Assembly (NCBI RefSeq): GCF_042658845.1
Contig: NZ_JBHSRI010000018.1
Location: 467,581-531,580, forward strand
DNA: 64,000 nucleotides
Origin: Paenisporosarcina macmurdoensis
GTDB lineage: Bacteria; Bacillota; Bacilli; Bacillales_A; Planococcaceae
Direction: 5' to 3'
A model generated the notes under the pieces. The model was given only the letters and a program-made list of their open reading frames with translations, ran no database searches and was not told where the DNA came from. How positions within the stretch are numbered: position 1 is the stretch's first letter; each line of letters starts with the position of its first letter. Below are positions 34,063-44,000 of this stretch, one piece after another. Made by a program: the position numbers and the translations under genes.

Positions 34063-36228
34063 TCACTTAACAATCGGTTTGCCTTGCTCAAGTGGAATGT
34101 TTTTTGCTAACAAAGCTTTATCCAGAATCATTTGAATGGAGAGTTCTTTTTGAGTATCAGCAAATTGCAAAATTACACGATCACTTTTGATGCGAACGAT
34201 ATGCCCTTCACCAAACTTTGTATGAACAATCGCTAATCCCACAGTGAGTGCGTTGGCTTCATATATAGTGTGTGGATGCGCATGCTCTTTTTGGTAAATT
34301 GCTTGCTCTTGTTGTTTTTTATTTTTTAATATAATACTTCTAACTTCACTTACAAAGCGGGATTCCGTCTTATCTTTTCCGTCTTTTGCTACATATGTCA
34401 ACAATTCGAGATGATGTCGAGCTCTTGTCATTCCAACGTAAAATAAGCGTCTTGCTTCTTCAAGCTTTTCTGTATCACGCGTATCTTCTTCAGAAGGTAT
34501 CGTACCATTATGACAATCAATCATATACACATGATCAAATTCTAATCCTTTGGCACTATGGAACGTTGAAAGTGTAACAGCTTTCGGATCTTTTATTTTC
34601 TTGGCTTTTTGTGTGAGCGTATCTAAATCTTTTAATCGCTTCGCAAATGCTTCCATTGTCGTATAAGGCTCAGCTATTTGTTCAAGTGTGCTCAAGATAT
34701 CAAGTAATACTTCAATTCGAAAGCCAAATTTTTCGGCTCGATTCTGTAACATTTGTTCAAAACCAAGTTGCTCCCTTACTAGCTTGATGACAGTTTTAGG
34801 GCGTGAAATCTTCATTTGTTCATATACTTTTGCATAGGCTAGCAAGGATTGTATTTGATATTCCTTTAATTGGACGTGTCGCGATAGTAATTGAAAGACA
34901 TTGCCTACCTCTTCTATACGTTCAAATTTACGAATTTGATCATTTGATAAATACAAATTGAATTTGCGTGCAACCTTTAAGAAAATATCTTTCCGTTCTA
35001 AATTAAAACTTAAGCGCATGAAATTCAAGATATCTTCTACAACCCAGTGAGAAAAAAATCGTTGATCTACATCTTTCATATAAAACGGGATACCTCGCCG
35101 CTCAAGTTCACTGATATAGAGGATGGCACTCGCATTATTTCGAAATAAAATGGCTGCACTTCCTGTATCTTTTAAATCTAGCAGGCCATAAATGACATAA
35201 CGCATTTGAGCTTGGTCATCATGTAATTGTTTTAATTCAATGTCTTTACTCATGCTGTTTTCTGTAAACATCTCTTTTTTGTATCGTTTTGTATTTCTTT
35301 TAATTAATTGATTGGCCACTGAGACAATATTGGGTGATGAACGATAGTTTTGTTCCATCTTCAATATGCTTGCGTTTGGATAGGTCTCTTTAAAGTTGAG
35401 CAAATACGATGGGTCTGCAGCTCGCCATGAGTAGATTGTTTGGTCATCATCTGCAACCACACATAGATTTTGGTGAGAAGATACGAGTTGTTCAACAATT
35501 GCATGCTGAAGACGCGAAGTATCTTGACTTTCATCAGTTAACACATAGTCATACAAATTAGAAAAAGCAGCATGAATCGTTTCGTCATTGGATAAGGCTT
35601 CATATGCAAGGACAAGTAAATCGTCAAAGTCGAGCCATAAATGGGAAGGATTTTGTGATTTTACAGCTTCATACTGGATGGCAATTTTGACAGCTTCCTT
35701 ATTTGGTAAGGTTTCTTGACCCCATTCCGACTGAGGAACCATATAGTTTTTGATAAAACTAATGAAGTGCATCATCTCTTGCAATTGATCATCTGAACAA
35801 TCTTCTTTCAATGCTTGTTTATAAAGATCTTTCAAAATTTGTGATTTCATAGGGATATTCGAATTTGGCGTTCCTTCAATCATAGTGAAAGCAATTCCTT
35901 GACTCTTCAAGTAGCGTGATGCGATTGAAAACGCCAGACTATGAATCGTCGAAAAATCGACTTGTCCTAATGATGGAAAAAACTGTTCGTAGCGTGATTT
36001 CATATCATTCGCCGAAGCACGGCTAAATGTAATTGCTTTGATTCGTTTAGGTGTAACCCCAATTTCTTCTATTAAATAGCCAATCCTCATAATTAGTGTG
36101 GTCGTTTTTCCAGAGCCAGGGCATGCTAATAATAGCAGGGGTCCCTGCGTTTGGAGAACCGCTTTTTGTTGCACTTTATTCAAACGAACATTATGTGTCC
36201 TCGCTTGTCTATCAAAAAAATCGGTCAT
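34063..36228 (-). CDS. yjcD: UvrD/PcrA-type superfamily 1 DNA helicase (YjcD-like)
   Basis: The roughly 721-residue SF1A helicase has motif I LLACPGSGKTTTL, motif Ia ITFSRASANDM, motif II LTDESQDTS, motif III ADDDQTIYSWRAA, motif IV EQNYRSSPNIV, motif V TLSTFHSAKGLEFDHVYMI and motif VI RRLFYVGMTRARHHL. All key residues are intact. It is shorter than PcrA and resembles B. subtilis YjcD. A DNA repair or recombination role is inferred. The ATG at 36228 follows AAGGAGTTTTACT; an in-frame extension to 36249 lacks a site. Confidence 0.87.
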   Translation of the reverse strand: MTDFFDRQARTHNVRLNKVQQKAVLQTQGPLLLLACPGSGKTTTLIMRIGYLIEEIGVTPKRIKAITFSRASANDMKSRYEQFFPSLGQVDFSTIHSLAFSIASRYLKSQGIAFTMIEGTPNSNIPMKSQILKDLYKQALKEDCSDDQLQEMMHFISFIKNYMVPQSEWGQETLPNKEAVKIAIQYEAVKSQNPSHLWLDFDDLLVLAYEALSNDETIHAAFSNLYDYVLTDESQDTSRLQHAIVEQLVSSHQNLCVVADDDQTIYSWRAADPSYLLNFKETYPNASILKMEQNYRSSPNIVSVANQLIKRNTKRYKKEMFTENSMSKDIELKQLHDDQAQMRYVIYGLLDLKDTGSAAILFRNNASAILYISELERRGIPFYMKDVDQRFFSHWVVEDILNFMRLSFNLERKDIFLKVARKFNLYLSNDQIRKFERIEEVGNVFQLLSRHVQLKEYQIQSLLAYAKVYEQMKISRPKTVIKLVREQLGFEQMLQNRAEKFGFRIEVLLDILSTLEQIAEPYTTMEAFAKRLKDLDTLTQKAKKIKDPKAVTLSTFHSAKGLEFDHVYMIDCHNGTIPSEEDTRDTEKLEEARRLFYVGMTRARHHLELLTYVAKDGKDKTESRFVSEVRSIILKNKKQQEQAIYQKEHAHPHTIYEANALTVGLAIVHTKFGEGHIVRIKSDRVILQFADTQKELSIQMILDKALLAKNIPLEQGKPIVK

Positions 36229-36753
36229 AGTAAAACTCCTTTTCAACAAAAAAATCGCTATCTTATAAAAGACAACGATTTAAAACATACTTATGAGTAT
36301 AACAGAGCTTTTTTTGTGATGCTATTTGTCCGATTACTATTAAATCATTTACGCCAGGATGGTTTGCAAAGGTTTTCCAGTTTCTAAGTAACTTTTTAGA
36401 TGGCTTACTATTGCTGACCAACCATTATAAGCGGCGCAAACGTATCAGATGTTGCTTCTACATAATCCGTCTCTATTAAATGAGAGTGAATTAGTGTGAT
36501 TTTAACTGTTGTCTGATTAACAAAGTTACAACTGATTGGTTGATTGCGAATTGAATCATCTTTAGGAACATTTCTAGCAATAGTCTTCTGTATCTGCACT
36601 AATGGGTAAGACTTGCCATACTCGCTCAGCTATAGAAATAAATATGCCGTTTATTCATGCGTTTGATTTGCCAATTCATGCACCCCACATGAAATATGCT
36701 ATAGTAAACTCAAATGATTTAATTTAAATTACACATCATAAGAAGGTGAAAAT

Positions 36754-37653
36754 ATGCCAAGATTTAAACATGGGGTTCTGTTATTTAATGGACAAGCAGG
36801 TCAAGCTTCCGCAGAACAGTCTTTATCTCAAGTTGTACCCGTTATTGCGACGCATTGTCATCAATTAACCATTGTCCAAACGTTTTCAGCTGAAGAATTT
36901 AAAAACGCTTGCATGGAGGCTTCGTATGCGGACGTTCTATTTTTAATGGGTGGAGATGGCACGTTGCATACGGCAGTACAAGTGTTGGAAAATGTAGATG
37001 AATTTCCGATTATAGGTTTACTTCCTGGGGGCACTTGTAATGATTTCGCAAGAACTTTGGGAATTCCGCTCGCCTTAAACGCAGCGGCACATGAAATTGT
37101 GAATGGTATTGTACGGGATATTGATATTGCACAGATTAATGATAATTTATTTATGAATTTTGCTGGAATAGGCTTAATTACAGAGGCTTCTGAGAATATT
37201 AATCCTGATTTAAAAGGGAAATACGGCAAGTTAAGCTATTTTATGAGTGCATTGCAAACGTTTAAACAAAGCGAACCTTTTCCAATTTATCTTGAGATTG
37301 ATGGCATATCCTATGATGAGCACGCGGTCATGATCCTCGTTATGAATGGAAAATCAATTGGTACCCATCGCTTCCCGCTCGATGATATTGATCCTAGTGA
37401 TGGAGTACTGGATGTTTTGTTAATTCAATCGTCCACCATGTTAGCAATTCGCGAATGGTTTTCACTCGCTCAAACAGATGTGATACCGGATGATTTGACG
37501 AATGTAACACATTACACCGGGCAACATATTATCATTCGTACAGAGGAACCGAAAAATGTAGATACTGATGGAGAAATATATTTACAAACACCTATCGAGA
37601 TTAAATTAAAGCCAAAATCCATTCAATTTTTAGTACCGGTTGAAAGCGAATAA
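36754..37653 (+). CDS. Diacylglycerol kinase-family lipid kinase (YegS/BmrU-like)
   Basis: The 299-residue protein has a DAGK catalytic domain with VLFLMGGDGTLHTAV (GGDGT nucleotide loop, about 68-72), LLPGGTCNDFARTLG (about 89-103) and NFAGIGL. The C-terminal half is the beta-sandwich with DPSDGVLDVLLI and VDTDGE. It is of the YegS/BmrU/YtlR kind and phosphorylates diacylglycerol or a related lipid; the substrate is not certain. AGAAGGTGA precedes the ATG. It is a single gene, convergent with dbpA. Confidence 0.88.
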   Translation: MPRFKHGVLLFNGQAGQASAEQSLSQVVPVIATHCHQLTIVQTFSAEEFKNACMEASYADVLFLMGGDGTLHTAVQVLENVDEFPIIGLLPGGTCNDFARTLGIPLALNAAAHEIVNGIVRDIDIAQINDNLFMNFAGIGLITEASENINPDLKGKYGKLSYFMSALQTFKQSEPFPIYLEIDGISYDEHAVMILVMNGKSIGTHRFPLDDIDPSDGVLDVLLIQSSTMLAIREWFSLAQTDVIPDDLTNVTHYTGQHIIIRTEEPKNVDTDGEIYLQTPIEIKLKPKSIQFLVPVESE

Positions 37654-37688
37654 AAACGCAGTTGCTTTAAGTAGCAACTGCGTTTTGT
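37652..37688. terminator. Bidirectional terminator between the lipid kinase gene and dbpA
   Basis: AAAACGCAGTTGCT and AGCAACTGCGTTTT form a perfect 14-bp stem with flanking A and T runs for the two convergent genes. Confidence 0.93.
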
Positions 37689-37717
37689 TTAGGAATATTT
37701 AAGTTTACATAATATTA

Positions 37718-39163
37718 TTATTTGTTTGCTATGTGAACTTTTAGTAATTTCCCTTTAATAGTTGTATCTCTCATCTGTTTCAATACGATAGCACCTTTAC
37801 CGTTTAGAATTTCCACGTAAGATACGTTGTCTTGAATCTTGATGATCCCGATATCTTGAGCAGTTACTCCACTTAGCTTAGCAATGGTTCCAACAAAATC
37901 CACGGCACGGATTTTCTTCTTCTTACCACCATTAAAGTACAATTTCGTGATATTTTCGTTTAACTGCTCATTTTTATCAACCTTAAGCTCAGGTTGTTGA
38001 GTCATTTTTTCTTTAAATGCTGCTTTCGCTATTACCACATCTTGTTTTGATGGAGCATCTTTTTGATCGATATTAAAACCAATATATTTTTCAACAGCAG
38101 CAAGGAATTTGTCTTCGTATGGCGTTACAAGAGTAATGGCCTTCCCTAATTCTCCAGCTCTTCCTGTACGACCTGTACGATGGACATAGCTTTCTTTTTC
38201 AAGAGGCATATCGTAATTAATTACATGTGAAATACGATCAATGTCAATTCCTCGTGCAGCAACATCAGTTGCTACTAAATAACGGAAGTCACCGCGTTTA
38301 AAATCATTCATGACATTAAAACGTTCATCTTGTTCCATTCCTCCGTGAATTTTATCCACTGTGTACCCATCGTCATGTAATAAATCGACTATTTTATCGA
38401 CATTATCTTTTGTACGACAGAAAATGATACAACTATCAGGGCTTTCAACAATTGTAATGTCTTTTAATAATGCATATTTCTCTGCTTCTTTCACAACATA
38501 TACGGAGTGTTCAATTTGTTGATTTATGCTCTCTGTTTTCTCGATTTCAATATCCAAGGGATTGTCCATATATTTATGGCAAAGCTTTTCAACGTCTTTT
38601 GGAAGTGTCGCGGAAAACAGCATAGTCAAGCGCTTTTTGGGCAAATGGCTAATAATTGACTCAACTAGTTCGATAAAGCCCATGCTTAACATTTCGTCAG
38701 CTTCATCAATAACCAAAATTTCAACTTTGCTTAAATCTAGTGTGTTTCGTTCAATATGATCCATTACACGACCGGGGGTGCCGACTACAACATGTGATTT
38801 TTGTTTTAACTCTGAACTTTGAAATGCGAAAGGCTGTTTCCCGTAAATAGCGGTTGCTTTAATTCGCTTGAATCTGCCAAAACTCATAATGTCTTGCGAT
38901 ACTTGCATGGCTAATTCTCGTGTTGGTGTTAGTACCAAAGCTTGTGGTTTGTTTTCATCCCAGTCAACTAGTTCACAAATTGGAATACCGAAAGCAGCTG
39001 TTTTACCACTACCTGTTTGAGATTTAACAGATATATCTCTTTTAGTCAGTGCGATTGGAATAACTTTTTCTTGCACTTCTGTTGGTGATGTAAATCCTAA
39101 TCCTTTTAATGCGCGAAGTATGTCGTATGAGATACCGAAATCTTTAAAATTTGTGTTTGTCAT
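37718..39163 (-). CDS. dbpA: DEAD-box RNA helicase DbpA (YxiN)
   Basis: The 481-residue protein has Q motif FTSPTEVQEKVIP, SQTGSGKTAAFG (I), PTRELAMQV (Ia), VIDEADEMLSMGF (II), FSATLP (III), VATDVAARGIDID (V) and HRTGRTGRAG (VI). The C-terminal domain (about 405-481) has the RRM-like fold of DbpA/YxiN that binds 23S rRNA hairpin 92. It assists assembly of the large ribosomal subunit. GGGAGAGCTAA precedes the ATG. It is a single gene. Confidence 0.93.
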   Translation of the reverse strand: MTNTNFKDFGISYDILRALKGLGFTSPTEVQEKVIPIALTKRDISVKSQTGSGKTAAFGIPICELVDWDENKPQALVLTPTRELAMQVSQDIMSFGRFKRIKATAIYGKQPFAFQSSELKQKSHVVVGTPGRVMDHIERNTLDLSKVEILVIDEADEMLSMGFIELVESIISHLPKKRLTMLFSATLPKDVEKLCHKYMDNPLDIEIEKTESINQQIEHSVYVVKEAEKYALLKDITIVESPDSCIIFCRTKDNVDKIVDLLHDDGYTVDKIHGGMEQDERFNVMNDFKRGDFRYLVATDVAARGIDIDRISHVINYDMPLEKESYVHRTGRTGRAGELGKAITLVTPYEDKFLAAVEKYIGFNIDQKDAPSKQDVVIAKAAFKEKMTQQPELKVDKNEQLNENITKLYFNGGKKKKIRAVDFVGTIAKLSGVTAQDIGIIKIQDNVSYVEILNGKGAIVLKQMRDTTIKGKLLKVHIANK

Positions 39164-39376
39164 TTAGCTCTCCCTTTATATAAGAGTTTTTCAACTCTTT
39201 ATTGTTTCCTTAGTATACCAAGTAATCGGGTGTGATAGATTAAAACAGAAAACTATGTTATAATAAAAAAATAATAACTTCATAATACGACAAATTTCTC
39301 AAGAGAATTATGTGGGCTCTTTTTTGGGCATTACGGATTCGATTTGAAATAAGTTGTATAGAAATGGGGAATTCAA

Positions 39377-39601
39377 TTGACGTTTCAAAAACATGAAAAA
39401 ATAGTATCAGAATTTGTACAAGCTAGAAGAATTAGAGAGAAAATTTCATTTGTTCGTCGTGATGTGGAAGTTGAAGCTACGATTTTCAAAATACTAGAAA
39501 ATTCTTGTATCGTTGAAATTTCTCAAGAAGATGCCAAAAAAATTGGTGCCGCTTCAAACTTAACAGTAGTATCACATAAAAATTATAAAGTATTCACATA
39601 A
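39377..39601 (+). CDS. DUF2187-family small protein (YkvS-like)
   Basis: The 74-residue protein starts at TTG (39377), behind ATGGGGAATT. The C-terminal part (ATIFKILENSCIVEISQEDA...TVVSHKNYKVFT) matches the DUF2187/YkvS family, which ends in the conserved V-x-HKxYKV. These are KOW/SH3-like small proteins of unknown function. An Arg-rich N-terminus (QARRIREKISFVRRD) could contact nucleic acid. A strong terminator follows. Confidence 0.72.
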   Translation: MTFQKHEKIVSEFVQARRIREKISFVRRDVEVEATIFKILENSCIVEISQEDAKKIGAASNLTVVSHKNYKVFT

Positions 39602-39608
39602 AAACACA

Positions 39609-39639
39609 AAAACGAAGAGAAAAATTCTCTTCGTTTTTT
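39609..39639 (+). terminator. Intrinsic terminator after the DUF2187 gene
   Basis: AAAACGAAGAGAA and TTCTCTTCGTTTT form a 13-bp stem with a TTTTTT tail. Confidence 0.93.
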
Positions 39640-39751
39640 GTTTGTTCATTTTAAAGTAAAAAAAACGCAAGGCCATTTAAGTACAAAACCTGTTTTCTTT
39701 CGTTTTCGGAGGGCTTTGGACTGACTTTTGCTACATTTATTATAGCCGGGG

Positions 39752-39793
39752 CATTATGAAGGGGCATGATGTTCGCCACACCTCTTCATTATA
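39752..39793. repeat. Imperfect 42-nt palindrome
   Basis: CATTATGAAGGGG and CCTCTTCATTATA flank a GC-richer centre (CATGATGTTCGCCACA). It could be an operator, a transcript hairpin or a remnant of an element. Confidence 0.45.
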
Positions 39794-39825
39794 ACGCGGG
39801 ATATAGAAGCTGTCATACTCAAAAA

Positions 39826-39862
39826 ACAAGCTCCCGAAGATACAATTTCGGGAGCTCTTTTG
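39826..39862 (+). terminator. Orphan terminator-like hairpin
   Basis: AGCTCCCGAA and TTCGGGAGCT form a 10-bp stem with flanking AAAAAAC and CTTTTGC. No forward-strand gene ends within 225 nt, so its use is unclear. Confidence 0.6.
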
Positions 39863-39966
39863 CTACTTTATTCGATAGCTGCGTTCTATATTTATGTCGT
39901 ATACGCATTGATTAGAAGATGCGCAGGAGTATTATAATTAAAATTGATTCGAACACACATTGACTT

Positions 39967-40090
39967 GATTGTAGTGGAAGGCGGCGTCTCCAGCGGGAAA
40001 AGCGAGTCAGTCGAGACCCCACAGGGAGCATTTTGCGACCGAGGAGGCTCGACCTCGCCCGCGGAAAGTGTCCGCCTGGAACGGAAATCA
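39967..40090 (+). repeat. Structured GC-rich dispersed repeat, family A, copy 1
   Basis: The element runs from GATTGTAGTGGAAGGCGGCG to GGAACGGAAATCAAGG. It has a stem GCGAG..GTCGAG paired with CTCGAC CTCGC, flanked by GCGGG/CCCGC and GGCGG/CCGCC. Copy 2 lies at 48613-48735 on the other strand with different but still paired stems. It is GC-rich compared with its surroundings. Confidence 0.8.
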
Positions 40091-40203
40091 AGGGAATCGG
40101 TAACCAGACTATTCTTTAAAATACTAGGAACACTGGGTTCATGGCTTTTAAAATATATACTTTCTTATCTTTTTAAGAAATCCAAGACAATGGACCTCTC
40201 TTT

Positions 40204-41016
40204 TTAACTTTTTTCAACTGGATATTGTGTGATCCAATCACTATAACTTCCTACATATAACTTCACTTTTGGGAATCCCGCTTCTTTTAACATCGCATAT
40301 AAAGGCGCAGCGGTTACCCCACTTCCGCAATACACCGTAATTTCTTCATTCATATGGACTACTGATTCTAGTTCAGGCAACACATCCAATATGTTTTTAA
40401 ACTGCTGGTCTTGTTTTAACAATTCCCAGTCCAAATTTCGTGCTGACGGGATATGTCCAGCGACTTTATCTATAGGCTCATGCTCACCTGCATATCTAGG
40501 TGCTGAACGAGCATCTAAAAGAACACCTTGTTTACCTTCTGTAACGTCTTTTACTTGCTGACGACTAGAATAAATGTCTTCGTTCCATTTAAGAGTTAAA
40601 GAAGATGTTTTATACCTCGGTTCAACAGTCGTTACTTCGATCCCCAAATCAACTATGTCATCATAGCCTTCACGAACCAACGTAACCTGTGGAAATCCTG
40701 CATAACAAAACATCCAATACGCACGAGCAGCAAAAGGCATGCCGCCTTGATCGTAAATTGCAATATGATCTTCATAGTCGAATCCATGAGATTCAAAAAG
40801 TTCCTGCATCGTTCCTTTGTCTGGAAGTGGATGACGTCCAGTTGTCTTTGTCATATCAGATAAATCTTGTTCAAGATCCAAATACACAGCGCCTGTAATA
40901 TGTCCTTGTTCATACAAGTTTCTACCTGCCTGTGCATTTTGCAATGAAAATCGTGTATCTACCCATCGAATAGGTGAATTCATTAATTCTTTAGCTGATT
41001 TCCACACTGTGCCCAT
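40204..41016 (-). CDS. Two-domain rhodanese-type sulfurtransferase
   Basis: The roughly 270-residue protein has two rhodanese domains. The C-terminal domain carries the active-site loop VYCGSGVTAAP (Cys about 228-230). The N-terminal domain loop reads IYDQGGMPFA and lacks Cys, the usual inactive half. This resembles thiosulfate/mercaptopyruvate sulfurtransferase (SseA type). AAAGGAGAGTGACAGG precedes the ATG at 41016. It starts 4 nt after the dynA stop, so both are probably one transcript. Confidence 0.9.
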   Translation of the reverse strand: MGTVWKSAKELMNSPIRWVDTRFSLQNAQAGRNLYEQGHITGAVYLDLEQDLSDMTKTTGRHPLPDKGTMQELFESHGFDYEDHIAIYDQGGMPFAARAYWMFCYAGFPQVTLVREGYDDIVDLGIEVTTVEPRYKTSSLTLKWNEDIYSSRQQVKDVTEGKQGVLLDARSAPRYAGEHEPIDKVAGHIPSARNLDWELLKQDQQFKNILDVLPELESVVHMNEEITVYCGSGVTAAPLYAMLKEAGFPKVKLYVGSYSDWITQYPVEKS

Positions 41017-41020
41017 CCTG

Positions 41021-44000
41021 TCACTCTCCTTTAGACAATTTCGAGTAAACAACCTTCCATTCTTCTAATCGGCTACTTTCTTGCATCGCCATACGTTCAG
41101 AATCAATTTGACGGATCGATTCTTGAAGAATATGTTGTCTTAAGCCTTCCGCTTCTAAATCAATCACATGTGTTGCCCATTCACGTAAACGTGTATTTTG
41201 TTGTGATAAATAGTATTCAGCTTCTGGTTTAGTTGCTGCCTGAAGAGCATCCCGAAGCTTTTCCTTTTCGTTCTTTTCAAAGAACGATTTATTATTTTTG
41301 TAATAAGACTTCACATGGACATAAGGTTCATAGTTTGTTAATGGACCATCAAATTCAAGTAACTTAGCTTCTGCCACTTCATAAGGAACAAATGAGAAAC
41401 TACTATTCATTTCTTTTAATACATGGATATCGTCTTTTTGGCGATGTTGCAAAGCTTTGCCAATCCATTGATTTAGGCGGAAATTAGTAACCCGCATTTC
41501 TTGCTCAAAATCAAAACTTAGCATAGCAAGCGTTTCTTTCAGGGCATATTCAAGTGCCTGTTGAGATGATTTATTAGCAAATACTGAAGGGTTATATGAC
41601 TCTTTAAAGAAATCAGGGTATCTGTAATACACGCGTTGCAACACATAATACAATAGTTCGTCTAATTCTTGGAAAGCATTTTTAGTTACTACCCCTGCCG
41701 CTGAACTGACAAAGCGTTGACGCACTTTTTGTTCAAGTTGACGAAGTTCTTGTAAACGTTCATCTTTACGTAATAAATTCGATTCCGTTTGTTTTATTAA
41801 TCCAGCAAGGCGCTCAATCGTTTTATTCGTTTCTTCAGCTAAGGCTAAAACCGCCATTGCTTTTAAATCAGTAGATAAAAAGTGTTCGAATGATTCTTCA
41901 AAAACAGGCATTCCTGAATCTAAATTAATCGATTCAACTTTCTCTTGTAACGCTTGTAAACTAGAGACACCAAATACACGTGGGAATCGAATACCGAATC
42001 TTTGCAGTTCTGTCGTCACATAGTTTTTCACATCTTCGGATTCCTCATCGTTGGCAGCTAGATCTATGGCGTTTACGATAAAGAACATTTTATCTAGTTC
42101 AAAGGCATCTTTCACACGACCTAGTTGGATTAAAAATTCACGGTCTGCTCGAGCAAATGCATGATTGTAATACGTAATAAAGAGAATAGCATCTGCATTT
42201 CGAATGTAATCAAAGGCTACACCGGTATGTCGTGCATTAATCGAATCCGCACCAGGCGTATCCACTAACGTAACACCCATTCTTGTTAATTCACAATCAT
42301 AATAAAAATCAATGGTGTCCACAAAACAACTTTTGTTTTCTTGAGCGACAAACTCTTCAAAGTCACTACGACCCACTCGGAGTGTTGTTCCTAATTGATT
42401 TTTGAACGTTGGATAGCCTTCTTTAAACGCATGAATAAATGCTCTGTGTACTTGTAAGCCTTCATTTTGCAATGACATTCCCTCTACGTCTGAAGCTTTT
42501 GTAAATGCTTCATCTAATGAAGCAACCGTTAAACCAATCGCTTGAAACGAAAAAGAAACATCAGAAAAGAATTGATCATGTGTTTTTAATTTAACATCAG
42601 CCGTCTCATGAGGATGATGCTCAGTCACTGGACGTATTTTGTTAATCGCTGCCGTCGTTGGATTAGGTGACACGGGTAATATATTTGCGCCCATTAAAGC
42701 ATTTGAAAATGATGATTTTCCAGCACTAAATGCTCCAAATAAGGCAATGGTGAAATCTTGATTTTCTAAACGTTGAGATTTGGATTGAAGATATCGAGAA
42801 ACTTCAGAAAACCCTTGAATATGATCAATTTGATTCGCAATATATTTTGCTCGTGAAATAGTCTCATGCACAGCAACAGCTTCAGTTTCGGGACTGTCGA
42901 TTTGTACGTCAACCGTGTTTTCTACACTATCATTGACACGAATCATCGAAGCATCAAAAGGAATCATTTGTTGCTCTTCCAAGGCTTGATCATTCGCCCA
43001 TTTACCCACTAAATCCAGGGAGTCTTTTTGAACGTTTTTAGAAGGCATTGCCCATTCTTTTGTAAAATCTTCTAGTTGTCTGGTTAACTGCTCAAGCGTT
43101 TCAATCGCTAATACTTTTTCTTGATAAGCCCTTGATTTTGAATCCGCTTGTCCAGATTCATCCTCCGGTAATTCATCAATGGCTTTTGCTTGCTCGTTTT
43201 TCCATCCATCCGTTTGTTGAATAAACCATTTTTTCGTTGCATCAGCTACTCGGTTAGCAAAGTTTAGAACCGAGTCAGCCGTAACGAGTGACCCTTTTTG
43301 TAGTTGATCATCAATTAATTGTAAAGGTGGATGAAATTCAATGGTATCAATCGTCAGTGATTGTTCATCGCTTAATAATCCAACGTCTTTTATGGATTGC
43401 TTCATTAACGAACGCATATGCCCAGCAATTTGAGATTGAATAACGACATCATATTCTTTTTCTACTTGTTGCCCACGAGCCATTCGCTCTTCTTCGGTTT
43501 TCTTCCCACTAAAAAATAAACCAACTTTAAAATTGTCTTGTTTCGCTTCAACATATGATTTCAACTTATCACGAAGTTCATATGGCATCATGTTCGCATT
43601 ATCGAGTAGTTTTTTACGATTGAGTTCAAACGTATCAATCCATGCTTTTGAAGTGAGTAAAGTAAATTGTTTTTGATACAATTCAGCTGTTTTACGGACT
43701 TCTTCTTTTGTCGCCCACTCTTCCTCAGATAACACACTGGCGAATGTTTGCTGACACTCTTCTTTTTCATCTTGCAAATATTCAAGATGTTCATCATGTA
43801 GTTTTTGTAACGTATTACTTGAAGACAATACTAATTGTTCTTGCCAATTCGTCATGCTGTACATCACAATTTGTTGAACTTCATCAAAATCATTGGACGA
43901 ATGGTTTTTCTCTTTTAATGAAGTGAAAAAGATTTCTTTCGGTACAACACCCCATGCTTTAAATGATGAGTGCACGGTTTCTTCAAATTGCGCAAACGTT

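Larger units (their letters stand above)
39640..40203. other. Intergenic region with palindrome, hairpin and family A repeat
   Basis: No gene is supported. The order is: imperfect palindrome 39752-39793, orphan terminator-like hairpin 39826-39862, and family A repeat 39967-40090. The open frame 39944-40207 (+) translates the repeat and is considered non-coding. Confidence 0.6.

Noticed and set aside
36408..36599. 63-codon open frame on the reverse strand (MQIQKTIARN...)
   Set aside because: Would start at GTG with no ribosome binding site; composition is plausible but there is no family match. It is left out although a diverged small gene cannot be excluded.
39944..40207. 87-codon forward frame
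   Set aside because: Is a translation of the family A repeat plus flanks.
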